Source: an uncultured Bacilli bacterium
GTDB lineage: Bacteria; Bacillota_I; Bacilli_A; RF39; UBA660
DNA length: 33,282 nucleotides
Assembly: GCA_944331805.1 (NCBI GenBank)
Contig: CALVIS010000012.1
Coordinates: forward strand, 1-33,282
Direction: 5' to 3'
A model generated the notes under the pieces. That model saw only the letters and a list, made by a program, of their open reading frames with translations, had not been told where the DNA came from and did not search any database. Below are positions 7,444 to 15,296 of the stretch, piece after piece (positions within the stretch are counted from its first letter, which is position 1; the number at the start of each line of letters is the position of its first letter). Made by a program: the position numbers and the translations under genes.

Positions 7444-9273
7444 CTACTTCTCTTCAAAGTCTGCATCTTTTACATCATCTTTTTTATCTGATGTATCACT
7501 ACTATTATCAGTGTTAGCATTACTATTTGCTTGATTTTCTTTTTGAACATTCTCATATACTTTAGTAGCAAGTGCCATAGCTTTCTCTTGTAGTTTATCT
7601 TTCTTAGATTTAATATCATCTAAGTCATTTTTATCTAGAGCTTCTCTTAAGTCTTTAATTAAGTCTTCTGCTTCTTCCTTTTCCTTTTTATCAACTTTGT
7701 CTCCTAAATCTTTTAATGATTTCTCAGTTTGGAAGACAAGTTGTTCAGCTTCATTCTTAAGGTCAGCTTCTTCTTTACGTTTCTTATCAGCTTCTTTATT
7801 CTCTTCAGCTTCTTTTCTCATTCTTTCAATCTCTTCATCAGATAGATTTGTAGATGATGTAATAGTAATAGATTGCTCTTTATTAGTACCAAGGTCTTTT
7901 GCAGTAACATTAACAATACCATTAGCATCTATATCAAATTTAACTTCAATTTGTGGAACACCTCTTGGTGCAGGTGGAATATTTGTAAGTTGGAATCTAC
8001 CAAGTGTCTTATTATCGGCAGCCATACTTCTTTCACCTTGTAATACATGAACATCAACGGCAGGTTGATTATCTGCAGCAGTTGAGAATACTTCTGATTT
8101 ACTTGTTGGAATAGTAGTATTTCTTGGAATTAATACTGTCATAACTCCACCTAAAGTTTCAATACCAAGTGATAATGGTGTAACATCAAGTAGAACGATA
8201 TCATTAACATCACCTGTTAAGACACCACCTTGAATAGCAGCACCCATAGCAACTACTTCATCAGGGTTAACTTCATGAGATGGTTCCATACCAAGTTCTT
8301 TCTTAACTGTTTCATATACAAGTGGAACTCTTGTAGAACCTCCAACGAAGATTACTTTATCTAAGTCTTTAGCTTTCAAATCTGCATCTTTCAATGCATT
8401 TCTAACTGGTTCAAGAGTTGAATCAACTAAATCACTAATTAAGCTTTCAAATTTAGCTCTAGTTAAAGTCATATCTAAGTGAAGTGGACCATCTGCTCCT
8501 TGTGAAATAAATGGTGCAGAAACTTGTGTACTTGTCATACTTGAAAGATCTTTCTTAGCTTTCTCAGCAATTTCTTTAAGACGTTGCATAGCCATTTTAT
8601 CTTTAGTAAGATCAACACCATTTTCTTTCTTAAATTCACTAACAAGATAGTCAATAACCTTTTGATCAAAATCATCTCCACCTAAGTGGTTATTACCACT
8701 AGTAGATCTAACTTCTACAACACCATCACCTAACTCAAGGATAGATACATCGAATGTACCACCACCAAGGTCATATACTAAGATTGTTTGGTTCTTATCT
8801 TGTTTATCAAGTCCATATGCAAGGGCAGCAGCAGTTGGTTCGTTTATAATACGTTCAACCTCAAGGCCTGCAATCTTACCAGCATTCTTAGTCGCTTGTC
8901 TTTGAGCATCATTAAAGTATGCTGGAACAGTAATAACTGCTTTAGTAACACTCTCTCCTAAATAAGCCTCAGCTGACTCTTTAAGATTACTTAAAATCAT
9001 TGCAGAAACCTCTTCAGGACTATATTTCTTACCTTCAGCTTCCACTTTCTTATCAGTACCCATTAATCTTTTAATAGATGAAATAGTATTTGGATTAGTA
9101 ATCGCTTGTCTTTTAGCAGCAGCACCTACTATTCTTTCACCATTTTTAAAAGCAACTACTGATGGAGTTGTTCTTTCTCCTTCTTTATTAGGGATTACTT
9201 TAGGTTCCCCAGCCTCTAATACAGAAACACAACTATTAGTTGTACCTAAATCAATACCAATTATTTTACTCAT
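7444..9273 (-). CDS. dnaK: Chaperone DnaK (Hsp70)
   Basis: ATP-dependent chaperone of the DnaK-DnaJ-GrpE cycle. The 609-aa length is typical for Gram-positive DnaK. The N-terminal ATPase domain opens with [12 protein letters not shown], has the phosphate loop [12 protein letters not shown] and the adenosine motif [13 protein letters not shown], and a [17 protein letters not shown] linker. The substrate domain (from about residue 380) includes the QGER and [10 protein letters not shown] segments. A helical lid and an acidic low-complexity tail rich in Asn/Ser/Asp follow. The ATG overlaps the grpE stop in ATGAGTAA (8 nt), so the two genes are translationally coupled. It is controlled from the hrcA promoter with its CIRCE-like site. 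Confidence 0.98.
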   Translation of the reverse strand: MSKIIGIDLGTTNSCVSVLEAGEPKVIPNKEGERTTPSVVAFKNGERIVGAAAKRQAITNPNTISSIKRLMGTDKKVEAEGKKYSPEEVSAMILSNLKESAEAYLGESVTKAVITVPAYFNDAQRQATKNAGKIAGLEVERIINEPTAAALAYGLDKQDKNQTILVYDLGGGTFDVSILELGDGVVEVRSTSGNNHLGGDDFDQKVIDYLVSEFKKENGVDLTKDKMAMQRLKEIAEKAKKDLSSMTSTQVSAPFISQGADGPLHLDMTLTRAKFESLISDLVDSTLEPVRNALKDADLKAKDLDKVIFVGGSTRVPLVYETVKKELGMEPSHEVNPDEVVAMGAAIQGGVLTGDVNDIVLLDVTPLSLGIETLGGVMTVLIPRNTTIPTSKSEVFSTAADNQPAVDVHVLQGERSMAADNKTLGRFQLTNIPPAPRGVPQIEVKFDIDANGIVNVTAKDLGTNKEQSITITSSTNLSDEEIERMRKEAEENKEADKKRKEEADLKNEAEQLVFQTEKSLKDLGDKVDKKEKEEAEDLIKDLREALDKNDLDDIKSKKDKLQEKAMALATKVYENVQKENQANSNANTDNSSDTSDKKDDVKDADFEEK

Positions 9274-9910
9274 TTATATCCTCTCCTTCTAAATTATTAT
9301 CTTTATTATTATCTTCTTCTAGTTTATTTACTCTAACAGAAGCAGGTCTAATAACTCTATCCTTAAGACGATAACCTTTAAGTAATACTTCAAGGACTTC
9401 ACCATCTTTGTAATTCTTATCACTATCAGTCATTAAAGCTTCCATAGTATTAGGATCATACTCTTTATGTTCTGCTTCTATTTCTTCTAGACCATATTTC
9501 TTTAATACATCATCAAAACTTGCATACATCATCTTAAATCCTTTTAAGAATTTAGATAACTCATCAGTAAGATTATTATCATCAAGTCTAATAGCACGTT
9601 CAAAGTTATCTAATATAAGGATTAACTCACTAATCAAATCCTGATTAGCATACTTTAATCTATTAGTAACTTCTTCTTCTTTTCTTTTACGATAATTGAC
9701 AAGCTCCGCTTGATGATATCTGATTTTTTCATTTAATTCTGTTATTTGTTTATCTTTAGAATCAAGCTCTTCTTTCAACTTTTTTATCTCTTCATGATGT
9801 TTATCTTTCCTCTTTGATTTATCATGACATTCACAAGATTTTTCTTTATCTTTACAGTTACATTCAGTTTTTTCTTCTGTAACTTTTACTTCCTCTTCCT
9901 TAGTTTCCAT
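9266..9910 (-). CDS. grpE: Nucleotide exchange factor GrpE
   Basis: Releases ADP from DnaK. The 214-aa protein has the usual plan: a charged N-terminal tail, a long coiled-coil (about residues 40-105, with KRKEEE...LILDNFERA), and the C-terminal beta-domain ([30 protein letters not shown]). The tail is unusual because it holds four Cys and several His in about 25 residues (CNC, CEC, then H, HH), which could bind metal. AGAAAGG overlaps the hrcA stop. It lies 7 bp after hrcA and overlaps dnaK. Confidence 0.96.
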   Translation of the reverse strand: METKEEEVKVTEEKTECNCKDKEKSCECHDKSKRKDKHHEEIKKLKEELDSKDKQITELNEKIRYHQAELVNYRKRKEEEVTNRLKYANQDLISELILILDNFERAIRLDDNNLTDELSKFLKGFKMMYASFDDVLKKYGLEEIEAEHKEYDPNTMEALMTDSDKNYKDGEVLEVLLKGYRLKDRVIRPASVRVNKLEEDNNKDNNLEGEDINE

Positions 9911-9917
9911 TAGGTCA

Positions 9918-10904
9918 CTACCTTTCTATATTTTCTTTTAAGTACTCTAGAATACTAACAACTCTATCATATTCCATTCTCTTAGGTCCTATGATAGCAA
10001 GTGTTCCATCTTCACTATCAGTCTTAAAGTTAGTCTTAATAATAGTAACATCATCATCAAGCTTGTTCTCACTACCGATATAGACTTCAATATTATTAGA
10101 GTCATCTCTTTTAATTTCCTGAAGTATTTCTTTATCATCAAGTTTCTTAAACAAATCTCTAATCTTATCAACATTATCAAACTCAGGCTGTTCTAAGAAC
10201 TTAGTTCTACCAACTACATTAACATCAGTATTAGTAATATCAGTAAAGACATTATAAATAGCATTATATAGTTGTTGATGTTGATCTACATATTTAGAGA
10301 TAATAGGTTTAATCTCAAACTCTAACTTAGTACTAACTTCATCAATTGGTGTTCCTACTATTAAATTATTAATTAACTCAACAGTCTTTTTAATATCTTC
10401 CATACTAACATTATCTAAAGTTATATTTTTATGTTCTACTTTACCTTTATCAGTAACAACTATAACTATTAAATGATTAGCATCAAGGGGAACAACTCTA
10501 ATTTCTTTAAGTAAGTTCTCATGACTTGCCTTACCTAAGACTACAGCTGTATAAGAAGTCATATCAGAGACAACTTGTAAGCTTTTATTAATGCAATCAC
10601 TTAACTCTAATGATTGATTATGGAAAATAATCTGTAATTTTAACATTTCTTCTCCATTCATCTTCTTCGCTTCCATTAAGTTATCTACATAGTAACGATA
10701 TCCTTCTTCACTTGGAACCCTACCACTAGAAGTATGAGTTTTCTCTAAGTAGCCCAAATCTTCAAGACTAGCCATTTCACTTCTAACAGTAGCACTGGAA
10801 CATTTTAGCTTTTTACAGAGTTGATTACTACTAACAGGCTTAGCTTGTCTAATATAAGACTCAACAATTAATTTTAATATTTTCTTTTGTCTATCACTAA
10901 GCAT
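9918..10904 (-). CDS. hrcA: Heat-inducible transcription repressor HrcA
   Basis: Represses the chaperone operons by binding CIRCE inverted repeats; its activity depends on chaperones. The 328-aa length is normal. An N-terminal winged helix (residues 1-75, LSDRQKKILKLIVESYI ... SSATVRSEMASLEDLGYLEKTHTSSGRVPS) matches the family closely. A GAF-like central domain and a C-terminal segment with GPKRMEYDRVVSILEYL follow. First gene of hrcA-grpE-dnaK. An AGGAGG ribosome site precedes the ATG. A CIRCE-like site overlaps its promoter, so autoregulation is likely. Confidence 0.97.
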   Translation of the reverse strand: MLSDRQKKILKLIVESYIRQAKPVSSNQLCKKLKCSSATVRSEMASLEDLGYLEKTHTSSGRVPSEEGYRYYVDNLMEAKKMNGEEMLKLQIIFHNQSLELSDCINKSLQVVSDMTSYTAVVLGKASHENLLKEIRVVPLDANHLIVIVVTDKGKVEHKNITLDNVSMEDIKKTVELINNLIVGTPIDEVSTKLEFEIKPIISKYVDQHQQLYNAIYNVFTDITNTDVNVVGRTKFLEQPEFDNVDKIRDLFKKLDDKEILQEIKRDDSNNIEVYIGSENKLDDDVTIIKTNFKTDSEDGTLAIIGPKRMEYDRVVSILEYLKENIER

Positions 10905-10976
10905 AACTACCTCCTAAGGCTCTGTTTATTATTAGAACACTATTTTTAGCATTCCCACTTTTCCATTGCCAATATC

Positions 10977-11005
10977 ATTATATGCAAAAAGCTAGCACTT
11001 GTCAA
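10977..11005 (-). promoter_or_regulatory. Promoter of hrcA-grpE-dnaK
   Basis: TTGACA (11000-11005), 17-base spacer, TATAAT (10977-10982): a perfect sigma-A consensus. It gives a leader of about 65 nt before hrcA. Confidence 0.93.
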
Positions 11006-11018
11006 CTCTTTTTGCTAA
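10992..11018 (-). promoter_or_regulatory. CIRCE-like HrcA operator
   Basis: TTAGCAAAA-N9-AAGTGCTAG, compared with the known TTAGCACTC-N9-GAGTGCTAA: 6 of 9 and 7 of 9 matches with the exact 9-base spacer. The spacer carries most of the -35 box, so HrcA binding would block RNA polymerase. It is a degenerate copy, the only one seen in the window, and none precedes dnaJ. Confidence 0.78.
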
Positions 11019-11028
11019 CTTTTTTTAA

Positions 11029-11202
11029 TTAATGTGAATTTGCAAAATCATTTAATTCACTTTTAATATTATCAACTAAATCACTAGTAGTTCTTCTTTC
11101 AAAACTAAGATTACCTAATAGTAAAAATAAAATTAATGTTGCCATAATTAAGAGACTATATAAAACAGTAGAAATGGCAAACCCCTTATTATTCAATCTC
11201 AT
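11029..11202 (-). CDS. Small pilin-like membrane protein (57 aa)
   Basis: Begins MRLNNKGFAISTVLYSLL, then a hydrophobic span to about residue 31, then a charged tail to residue 57. The NNKGF-A start plus hydrophobic helix resembles a type IV prepilin leader (KGF followed by a hydrophobic stretch), although the Glu at position +5 of true pilins is absent (AISTV). The start codon is 2 bases after the stop of the upstream surface-protein gene, with GAGGGA overlapping that stop, so the two are coupled. Function unknown. It may be a minor pseudopilin-like or simply membrane-anchored protein. It ends 11 bases before the CIRCE-like site. Confidence 0.72.
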   Translation of the reverse strand: MRLNNKGFAISTVLYSLLIMATLILFLLLGNLSFERRTTSDLVDNIKSELNDFANSH

Positions 11203-11204
11203 AT

Positions 11205-11762
11205 CTATCCCTCTTCTATTACTTTTATAACAGCATGATAATGACTATCTCTATCTATTACAAAATCACTATTAATAGCCCAAAGTCTAATAGAATAATC
11301 TTCCTCGCTATCTGCTTCCAACGTATCTTCATATAATACATTATCTTGATACTCACTAAGTATTTTAGCAACAGGAGTTTGATGATCTACTCTTAAACTA
11401 AGTTTTAACAATTCAGATGGAATAGTCTTTAAAGAACACTCATCACTATTTATTCTATTTGTATTAGGTTCTAACACTATTTTATAACTAACACTATTAG
11501 CAGTAGAATTTTTAACTGTAAAACTATATTCCGTAGAACTAAGTCCTACTGCATCGCTTACAGGAGAAAATCTTGTTAAATTAATTTTATTACCTTCTTT
11601 ACCATGAAAAACCACTTCCATCTCTCCTGTATCTATATCCTGCTCTCTTTCATTAGAAAAATTCTGATATATTAAATAGGTAGAGATTATTGCAAAAGCG
11701 AATAGAAAGATTATTATTATTGCACTTTTAATCATATGTCTACGATAATATTTTTGATACAT
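11205..11762 (-). CDS. Membrane-anchored extracellular protein, unknown (185 aa)
   Basis: One N-terminal transmembrane helix (about residues 12-35 after basic KYYRRHMIK), then an outward-facing region rich in Ser/Thr/Asn with the alternating pattern of a beta-sandwich (EYSFTVKNSTANSVSYKIVLEPN). This is vaguely like TasA/camelysin-type biofilm proteins, but I cannot assign a family. A GTG at 11771 is in frame but overlaps the AGAGGTG ribosome site. The ATG at 11762, 6 bases downstream of that site, is preferred. Coupled with the pilin-like gene downstream, so the pair may form one surface structure. Its promoter lies next to an insertion sequence. Confidence 0.75.
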   Translation of the reverse strand: MYQKYYRRHMIKSAIIIIFLFAFAIISTYLIYQNFSNEREQDIDTGEMEVVFHGKEGNKINLTRFSPVSDAVGLSSTEYSFTVKNSTANSVSYKIVLEPNTNRINSDECSLKTIPSELLKLSLRVDHQTPVAKILSEYQDNVLYEDTLEADSEEDYSIRLWAINSDFVIDRDSHYHAVIKVIEEG

Positions 11763-11783
11763 AGAAAACACCTCTTTTTAATT

Positions 11784-11813
11784 ATTGTAAAGCTTTTCTA
11801 TAAATTTAGTCAA
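11784..11813 (-). promoter_or_regulatory. Promoter of the surface-protein/pilin-like operon
   Basis: TTGACT (11808-11813), 18-base spacer, TACAAT (11784-11789). The IS target duplication (11813-11829) begins at the edge of the -35 box, so the element inserted directly upstream and displaced any upstream control DNA. Confidence 0.72.
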
Positions 11814-11829
11814 TGTAAAGTTGATTTTT
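11813..11829. repeat. IS target-site duplication, left copy
   Basis: ATGTAAAGTTGATTTTT, identical to 13329-13345 at the other end of the element. The 17-bp length falls in the long-duplication range known for the IS1202 group. Confidence 0.88.
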
Positions 11830-11893
11830 GTTAAAGCTTTTTTAAAATGTCACCATAAGATTTTTTTAAAATATCACCTTTAATATATGATAT

Positions 11894-11912
11894 ACCTCTT
11901 ATAGAAAGAGGT
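11894..11912 (+). promoter_or_regulatory. Hairpin hiding the transposase ribosome site
   Basis: Perfect 7-bp stem ACCTCTT / AAGAGGT with a 5-base loop. The 3' arm is the ribosome site of the TTG start at 11921. Transcripts entering from outside would be translated poorly, a common brake on transposase expression. Confidence 0.6.
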
Positions 11913-11920
11913 GTTTTATT

Positions 11921-13210
11921 TTGATAAAAAACAAACAAAAAGCTTTAGAACTATTAAAACAAAAAAATAATGGTGAACTTAAAATAACTTATGGAGATAT
12001 TTCTAACCAAACTGGATATGGAAAGCGACAATTAATTAGATTATCTAAAGAAGTTGAAAAAAAGGATATTGATAACCTATTAGTTCATGGACTAACAGGT
12101 AAAAACTCCAATAATTCCGCACCCAGTCAAGAAATTGAATATATTAAGAATTTTAAAAATCAATATCCAGTTATTAGTATATCACAGTTTATGGATATTT
12201 ATCATGAAGATGTTATTTGGAATAAAGAAAAGCAAGACGATGTAAAAAAATATAATCTTAAAGTTAGAAGTAAATCTTTCTTTCAACAATTATACAAAAA
12301 AGAAGGATGGAAAAGTCCAGTTAAACATAAAAGTTTTAAAAATGATTCTAATCAACATCCTTTAAGAGAGCCTTCTCCACGAAGAGGAATACTTATTATG
12401 ACAGATGGTACTCCACATGACTGGTTTGGTAATGGAAAACTTTTTTCATTGCATATGACCTTAGATGATGCTACTGATGAAATACTTTCAGGATGGTTTA
12501 TGCCTACAGAATGTCAATTAGGTTATTGTTATGCTTTTAAAATAATGTTTGAAAAATATGGACTACCACAATCAATATATTCAGATAGAACAACAATTTT
12601 ATGGAATCAAAAAGATGGTGAATTAACTCAAGTTGGTAGAATGCTTGATGAACTAGGTATTGAATTAATATATGCAAATACACCACAAGCTAAAGGTAAA
12701 ATTGAAAACAAAAACAAAGTTGTACAAAACAGATTGTTAAACGATATTAAACGATTTAATATTAAAACATATGATGAATTAAATAAATGGTTTAACGATT
12801 ATTACATTGATTATCTAAATAAAAAGTTCTCCTATTCACCACTAGAAGAAGAGACAGATTTTATTCCTTTAGATAATACAGACTTATCTACAATAATGTG
12901 CATTAAAGTAGATAGAAAAATATTAAATGGCAACATGATATCCATTAATAATAATTATTATATCCCTATAAATAGTGATGGCAGTGACTTTGTATTTTAT
13001 AAAGGAACAACTGTTGAAGTTTGGCAAGATGTATTTACTAATGATATTAGAATTTTTAAAAACAATAAAATATATAATACAAGAAAAGTTGAAGGACACA
13101 GGGTTGATATGAAGAAGAAAGAACAAAAAATAATTGATGACCAAAAACAATTAGAAGTATTATTGAGAGAAAGAGATGAAAGATTAAAAGCAAGGGCGAA
13201 ACATAGTTGA
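11921..13210 (+). CDS. DDE transposase, IS1202/ISNCY group
   Basis: Cuts and joins the element's ends. The 429-aa protein has an N-terminal helix-turn-helix region (ITYGDISNQTGYGKRQLIRLSKEV, about residues 20-50). An rve/DDE catalytic core follows: first Asp in MTDGTPHDWFG, second in SIYSDRTTI, and Glu in QAKGKIENKNKVVQNRL. The DG(S/T)PHDWFG motif and the SPQAKGRIE-like motif are typical of this group. The C-terminal ~100 residues are a beta-rich domain and a basic tail. TTG start with GAGGTG about 8 bases upstream; no upstream in-frame ATG. Stop is TGA. No frameshift signal is needed for expression. Confidence 0.93.
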   Translation: MIKNKQKALELLKQKNNGELKITYGDISNQTGYGKRQLIRLSKEVEKKDIDNLLVHGLTGKNSNNSAPSQEIEYIKNFKNQYPVISISQFMDIYHEDVIWNKEKQDDVKKYNLKVRSKSFFQQLYKKEGWKSPVKHKSFKNDSNQHPLREPSPRRGILIMTDGTPHDWFGNGKLFSLHMTLDDATDEILSGWFMPTECQLGYCYAFKIMFEKYGLPQSIYSDRTTILWNQKDGELTQVGRMLDELGIELIYANTPQAKGKIENKNKVVQNRLLNDIKRFNIKTYDELNKWFNDYYIDYLNKKFSYSPLEEETDFIPLDNTDLSTIMCIKVDRKILNGNMISINNNYYIPINSDGSDFVFYKGTTVEVWQDVFTNDIRIFKNNKIYNTRKVEGHRVDMKKKEQKIIDDQKQLEVLLRERDERLKARAKHS

Positions 13211-13258
13211 GTTCATCTTGACCCTTGCTTTTTAACTTTCATAAATTATAATTATTCT

Positions 13259-13283
13259 CCAAACAAAGTTCACCTTTGTTTGT
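13259..13283 (+). terminator. Weak terminator after transposase
   Basis: Hairpin AAACAAAG / CTTTGTTT with a short loop, then TTGTTATC. It lies inside the element about 50 bases after the stop. The U-tract is poor. Confidence 0.4.
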
Positions 13284-13328
13284 TATCAATTAAATAATTA
13301 AAAAGTGACATTTCTAAAAAATCTTAAC

Positions 13329-13345
13329 ATGTAAAGTTGATTTTT
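13329..13345. repeat. IS target-site duplication, right copy
   Basis: Exact copy of 11813-11829, flanking the right inverted repeat. Confidence 0.88.
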
Positions 13346-13377
13346 TACAAAATATAGTGTAAATTTTAAAAAAACTC

Positions 13378-13406
13378 TTGAAAAAGATAATAGTTTGTTA
13401 TATATT
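13378..13406 (+). promoter_or_regulatory. Promoter of tRNA-Arg
   Basis: TTGAAA (13378-13383), 17-base spacer, TATATT (13401-13406), with the tRNA starting 16 bases later. It lies outside the IS, so the insertion left it intact. Confidence 0.85.
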
Positions 13407-13421
13407 AATAATGTCTTATTT

Positions 13422-13498
13422 GTCCGCGTAGCTCAGCTGGATAGAGCAATCGCCTTCTAAGCGATCGGTCATGCGTTCGAGTCGCATCGTGGACACCA
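13422..13498 (+). tRNA. tRNA-Arg (anticodon UCU)
   Basis: Decodes AGA, the main arginine codon in AT-rich genomes. The acceptor arms GTCCGCG and CGTGGAC pair (one G-U). The D stem is GCTC/GAGC. The anticodon stem ATCGC/GCGAT encloses the loop CTTCTAA with anticodon TCT. The T arm is ATGCG-TTCGAGT-CGCAT. The discriminator is A and CCA is encoded (13496-13498). Confidence 0.97.
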
Positions 13499-13509
13499 TT
13501 TATAAAATT

Positions 13510-13540
13510 AAACAGTCTTCGGACTGTTTTCTTTATCTTT
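13510..13540 (+). terminator. Terminator after tRNA-Arg
   Basis: Hairpin AAACAGTC-TTCG-GACTGTTTT followed by CTTTATCTTT. The stable UUCG tetraloop makes this a strong terminator, 11 bases after the tRNA. Confidence 0.9.
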
Positions 13541-13550
13541 AGGGGGATTT

Positions 13551-14379
13551 ATGAAAGCAATAAATATAGATATAAGTAGTTTAAGGTTGTTAGAAACAAC
13601 TGATAGTAAAGAGATTTATGATTTAGAAAATGGTTATATTTTAAAAAGATATATTAATTTAAGTGAAAGGATGTTAAATATATATAGAAAAAAAATTAAT
13701 ACTAGCTAGAGATATAAGTATTAAGAATTTAATTAGCCCAGAATTTCTATATGTAGAAAATAGTAAAATAAATGGTTCAATAGAAAAGAAAATTATTGGT
13801 GCATCTATTGCTAATTATTTAAGAGCTAAAAGAAAAAGAAATGAACAGATATCTCTTGAAGATATTGGAGAATTATACATAAAGAAGCATGATATAATCA
13901 TGGAAGCAAATAAAGAAGATATTAACTTTCCAGATGGTTCTTATAATAATTTTTTCGTTGATGATAGTAAAAATGTTTATGCCATAGACTATGATGGTAT
14001 GCAAATTAAAGGTATAACTTCAAGAGAATTTAATGATTTTATTTTTAATGGTAATAATCGTTTTCTATTTAGAAATAAAAAATATATTAATAATGGACTA
14101 ATAGATTATAATATGGATATTTACATGATGGGAATAGAATTTCTATTTCTTACAACTAAGCTTGATCCCATTAGTTATAAATTAAAAAATATCTATGACT
14201 TTAGAGATTTCTTAGACTATGTAAATTTTCCAAATAATGAGTTAAGAAAAAAATTAGAGTTATTATATAACCCTAACGAAAATAATAGATATTTTAAAGC
14301 TGAATTAGAAGATTTTATCAAAGAATATACTTTAACAGCAGACAGAAAAGGAGTACCCAGAGTTTTTATAAAAAAATAA
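13551..14379 (+). pseudogene. Kinase-fold protein gene with a frameshift at an A8 run
   Basis: Reading from ATG 13551 (GGGGGA upstream) gives 52 codons to a TAG at 13707. The downstream frame continues without stops from the same point to 14379. Joining them at the run of eight A's (13688-13695) restores one protein of about 275 aa, so the gene has one base too many there, or relies on polymerase slippage. The N-terminal part (IYDLENGYILKRYI) resembles a kinase nucleotide-binding strand with the catalytic lysine. The later NNFFVDDSKNVYAIDYDGMQ resembles an N...D-x-D metal-binding loop of protein kinase/aminoglycoside phosphotransferase folds, but an H-x-D catalytic motif is not evident. Substrate unknown. 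An ATG at 13900 could produce a 159-aa C-terminal fragment but has no convincing ribosome site. It is convergent with nnrD with no gap between stops. Confidence 0.62.
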
Positions 14380-15267
14380 TTAACTCTCTCTAATTACTTT
14401 AATAGCATTACCTATATTATTAATAGTATCACTTGCTATCATAGAGATATCAGTATTATCTTCTTCTGCAAGACATCCTGCTATACCATTAATTAGAATA
14501 CCAGTAGATATTGATAATAGATTAAAGTCAAGGTAAGCTAAAAGACCTGCAAGTATTCCTGATAAAACATCACCACTACCTGCTGTAGCCATACCAGCAC
14601 ACCCTGTTTTAACTAGATAAGTAGTATTACCAGTAGTTATAATAGTAGTATGTCCTTTTAAAAGAACAGTTATTTTATAAGTACTAGCAAATTCTTTAAC
14701 TAAGTTTAAAGAATCTTTTTTTATCTCATCAAGAGATTTATTGATTAATCTAGAAAACTCTTTTAAATGAGGGGTCAACAAAATACTACATGTTCTTTCC
14801 TTTAATACATTTAAATCCATTTTAGATAAAGTATTTAGACCATCAGCATCTATTATTAAGTTACCAGTATAATTCTTTATTATAAACTCTAATACTTCTT
14901 CTAAGTGTTCATCATTGCCTATTCCCATACCAAAAGCAAGAGAATCTAAGTCTTTAATATAGTCTTTCAATTTATCATAAAAATTATCATCATAATCAGG
15001 TAATATACTTAATGTTTGTTCTAATATATTAGGTCCAAGTAAAGGTAGTACTTCTTTTTTAACTAAAACTCTACTAATACCACAACCACTTCTAAGAGAT
15101 GATAATGATAAATAGCTAAGTTTTAAAGCCCCAGAGTACTCTACACTTCCACCATATATCCCTGCTTTACCAAAATCTCCTTTATTAGAATCTATATCTC
15201 TTTCTTTTAATAAAAATTTTACATCACTGCTTACTATTTCATAAGTATTTTTATCTATCCTTCTCAT
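14380..15267 (-). CDS. nnrD: ADP-dependent (S)-NAD(P)H-hydrate dehydratase
   Basis: Repairs hydrated NAD(P)H, using ADP (or ATP) to remove water. The 295-aa single-domain protein corresponds to the C-terminal half of fused YjeF/Nnr proteins (ribokinase-like fold). Diagnostic segments are KGDFGKAGIYGGSVEYSGA near residue 29, LIIDADGLNTL in the middle, LTPHLKEFSRL, and TAGSGDVLSGILAGLLA, which carries the catalytic GSGD. The NnrE epimerase partner is not in the window. It lies 29 bp downstream of the HPt-receiver gene with AGGATG as ribosome site, so it may be the last gene of that operon. It is convergent and flush with the frameshifted kinase-like gene. Confidence 0.94.
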   Translation of the reverse strand: MRRIDKNTYEIVSSDVKFLLKERDIDSNKGDFGKAGIYGGSVEYSGALKLSYLSLSSLRSGCGISRVLVKKEVLPLLGPNILEQTLSILPDYDDNFYDKLKDYIKDLDSLAFGMGIGNDEHLEEVLEFIIKNYTGNLIIDADGLNTLSKMDLNVLKERTCSILLTPHLKEFSRLINKSLDEIKKDSLNLVKEFASTYKITVLLKGHTTIITTGNTTYLVKTGCAGMATAGSGDVLSGILAGLLAYLDFNLLSISTGILINGIAGCLAEEDNTDISMIASDTINNIGNAIKVIRES

Positions 15268-15296
15268 ACATCCTCCAAAAAGAAAGTATCCTCAAA

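Larger units (their letters stand above)
11830..13328 (+). mobile_element. Complete IS1202/ISNCY-type insertion sequence (1499 bp)
   Basis: It has one transposase gene, imperfect 25-bp terminal inverted repeats and a 17-bp direct target duplication immediately outside. The left end is GTTAAAGCTTTTTTAAAATG + TCACC (11830-11854); the right end, read inward, is GTTAAGATTTTTTAGAAATG + TCACT (13304-13328). The left end holds a second internal copy of the repeat (ATAAGATTTTTTTAAAATAT + CACC, 11855-11878), probably an extra transposase site. Inserted between tRNA-Arg and the surface-protein promoter without breaking a gene. The intact frame and matching duplications suggest recent, possibly active, insertion. 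Confidence 0.9.

Noticed and set aside
7697..8050. 117-codon plus-strand frame inside dnaK
   Set aside because: Antisense shadow of a highly conserved gene with no ribosome site.
12923..13150. 75-codon minus-strand frame inside the transposase
   Set aside because: Low-complexity Ile/Tyr-rich frame opposite a clear coding region; no supporting signals.
11830..13328. Classification as IS481 or IS3 type
   Set aside because: The DG(S/T)PHDWFG motif, single frame and 17-bp duplication fit the IS1202/ISNCY group better; no programmed frameshift is present.
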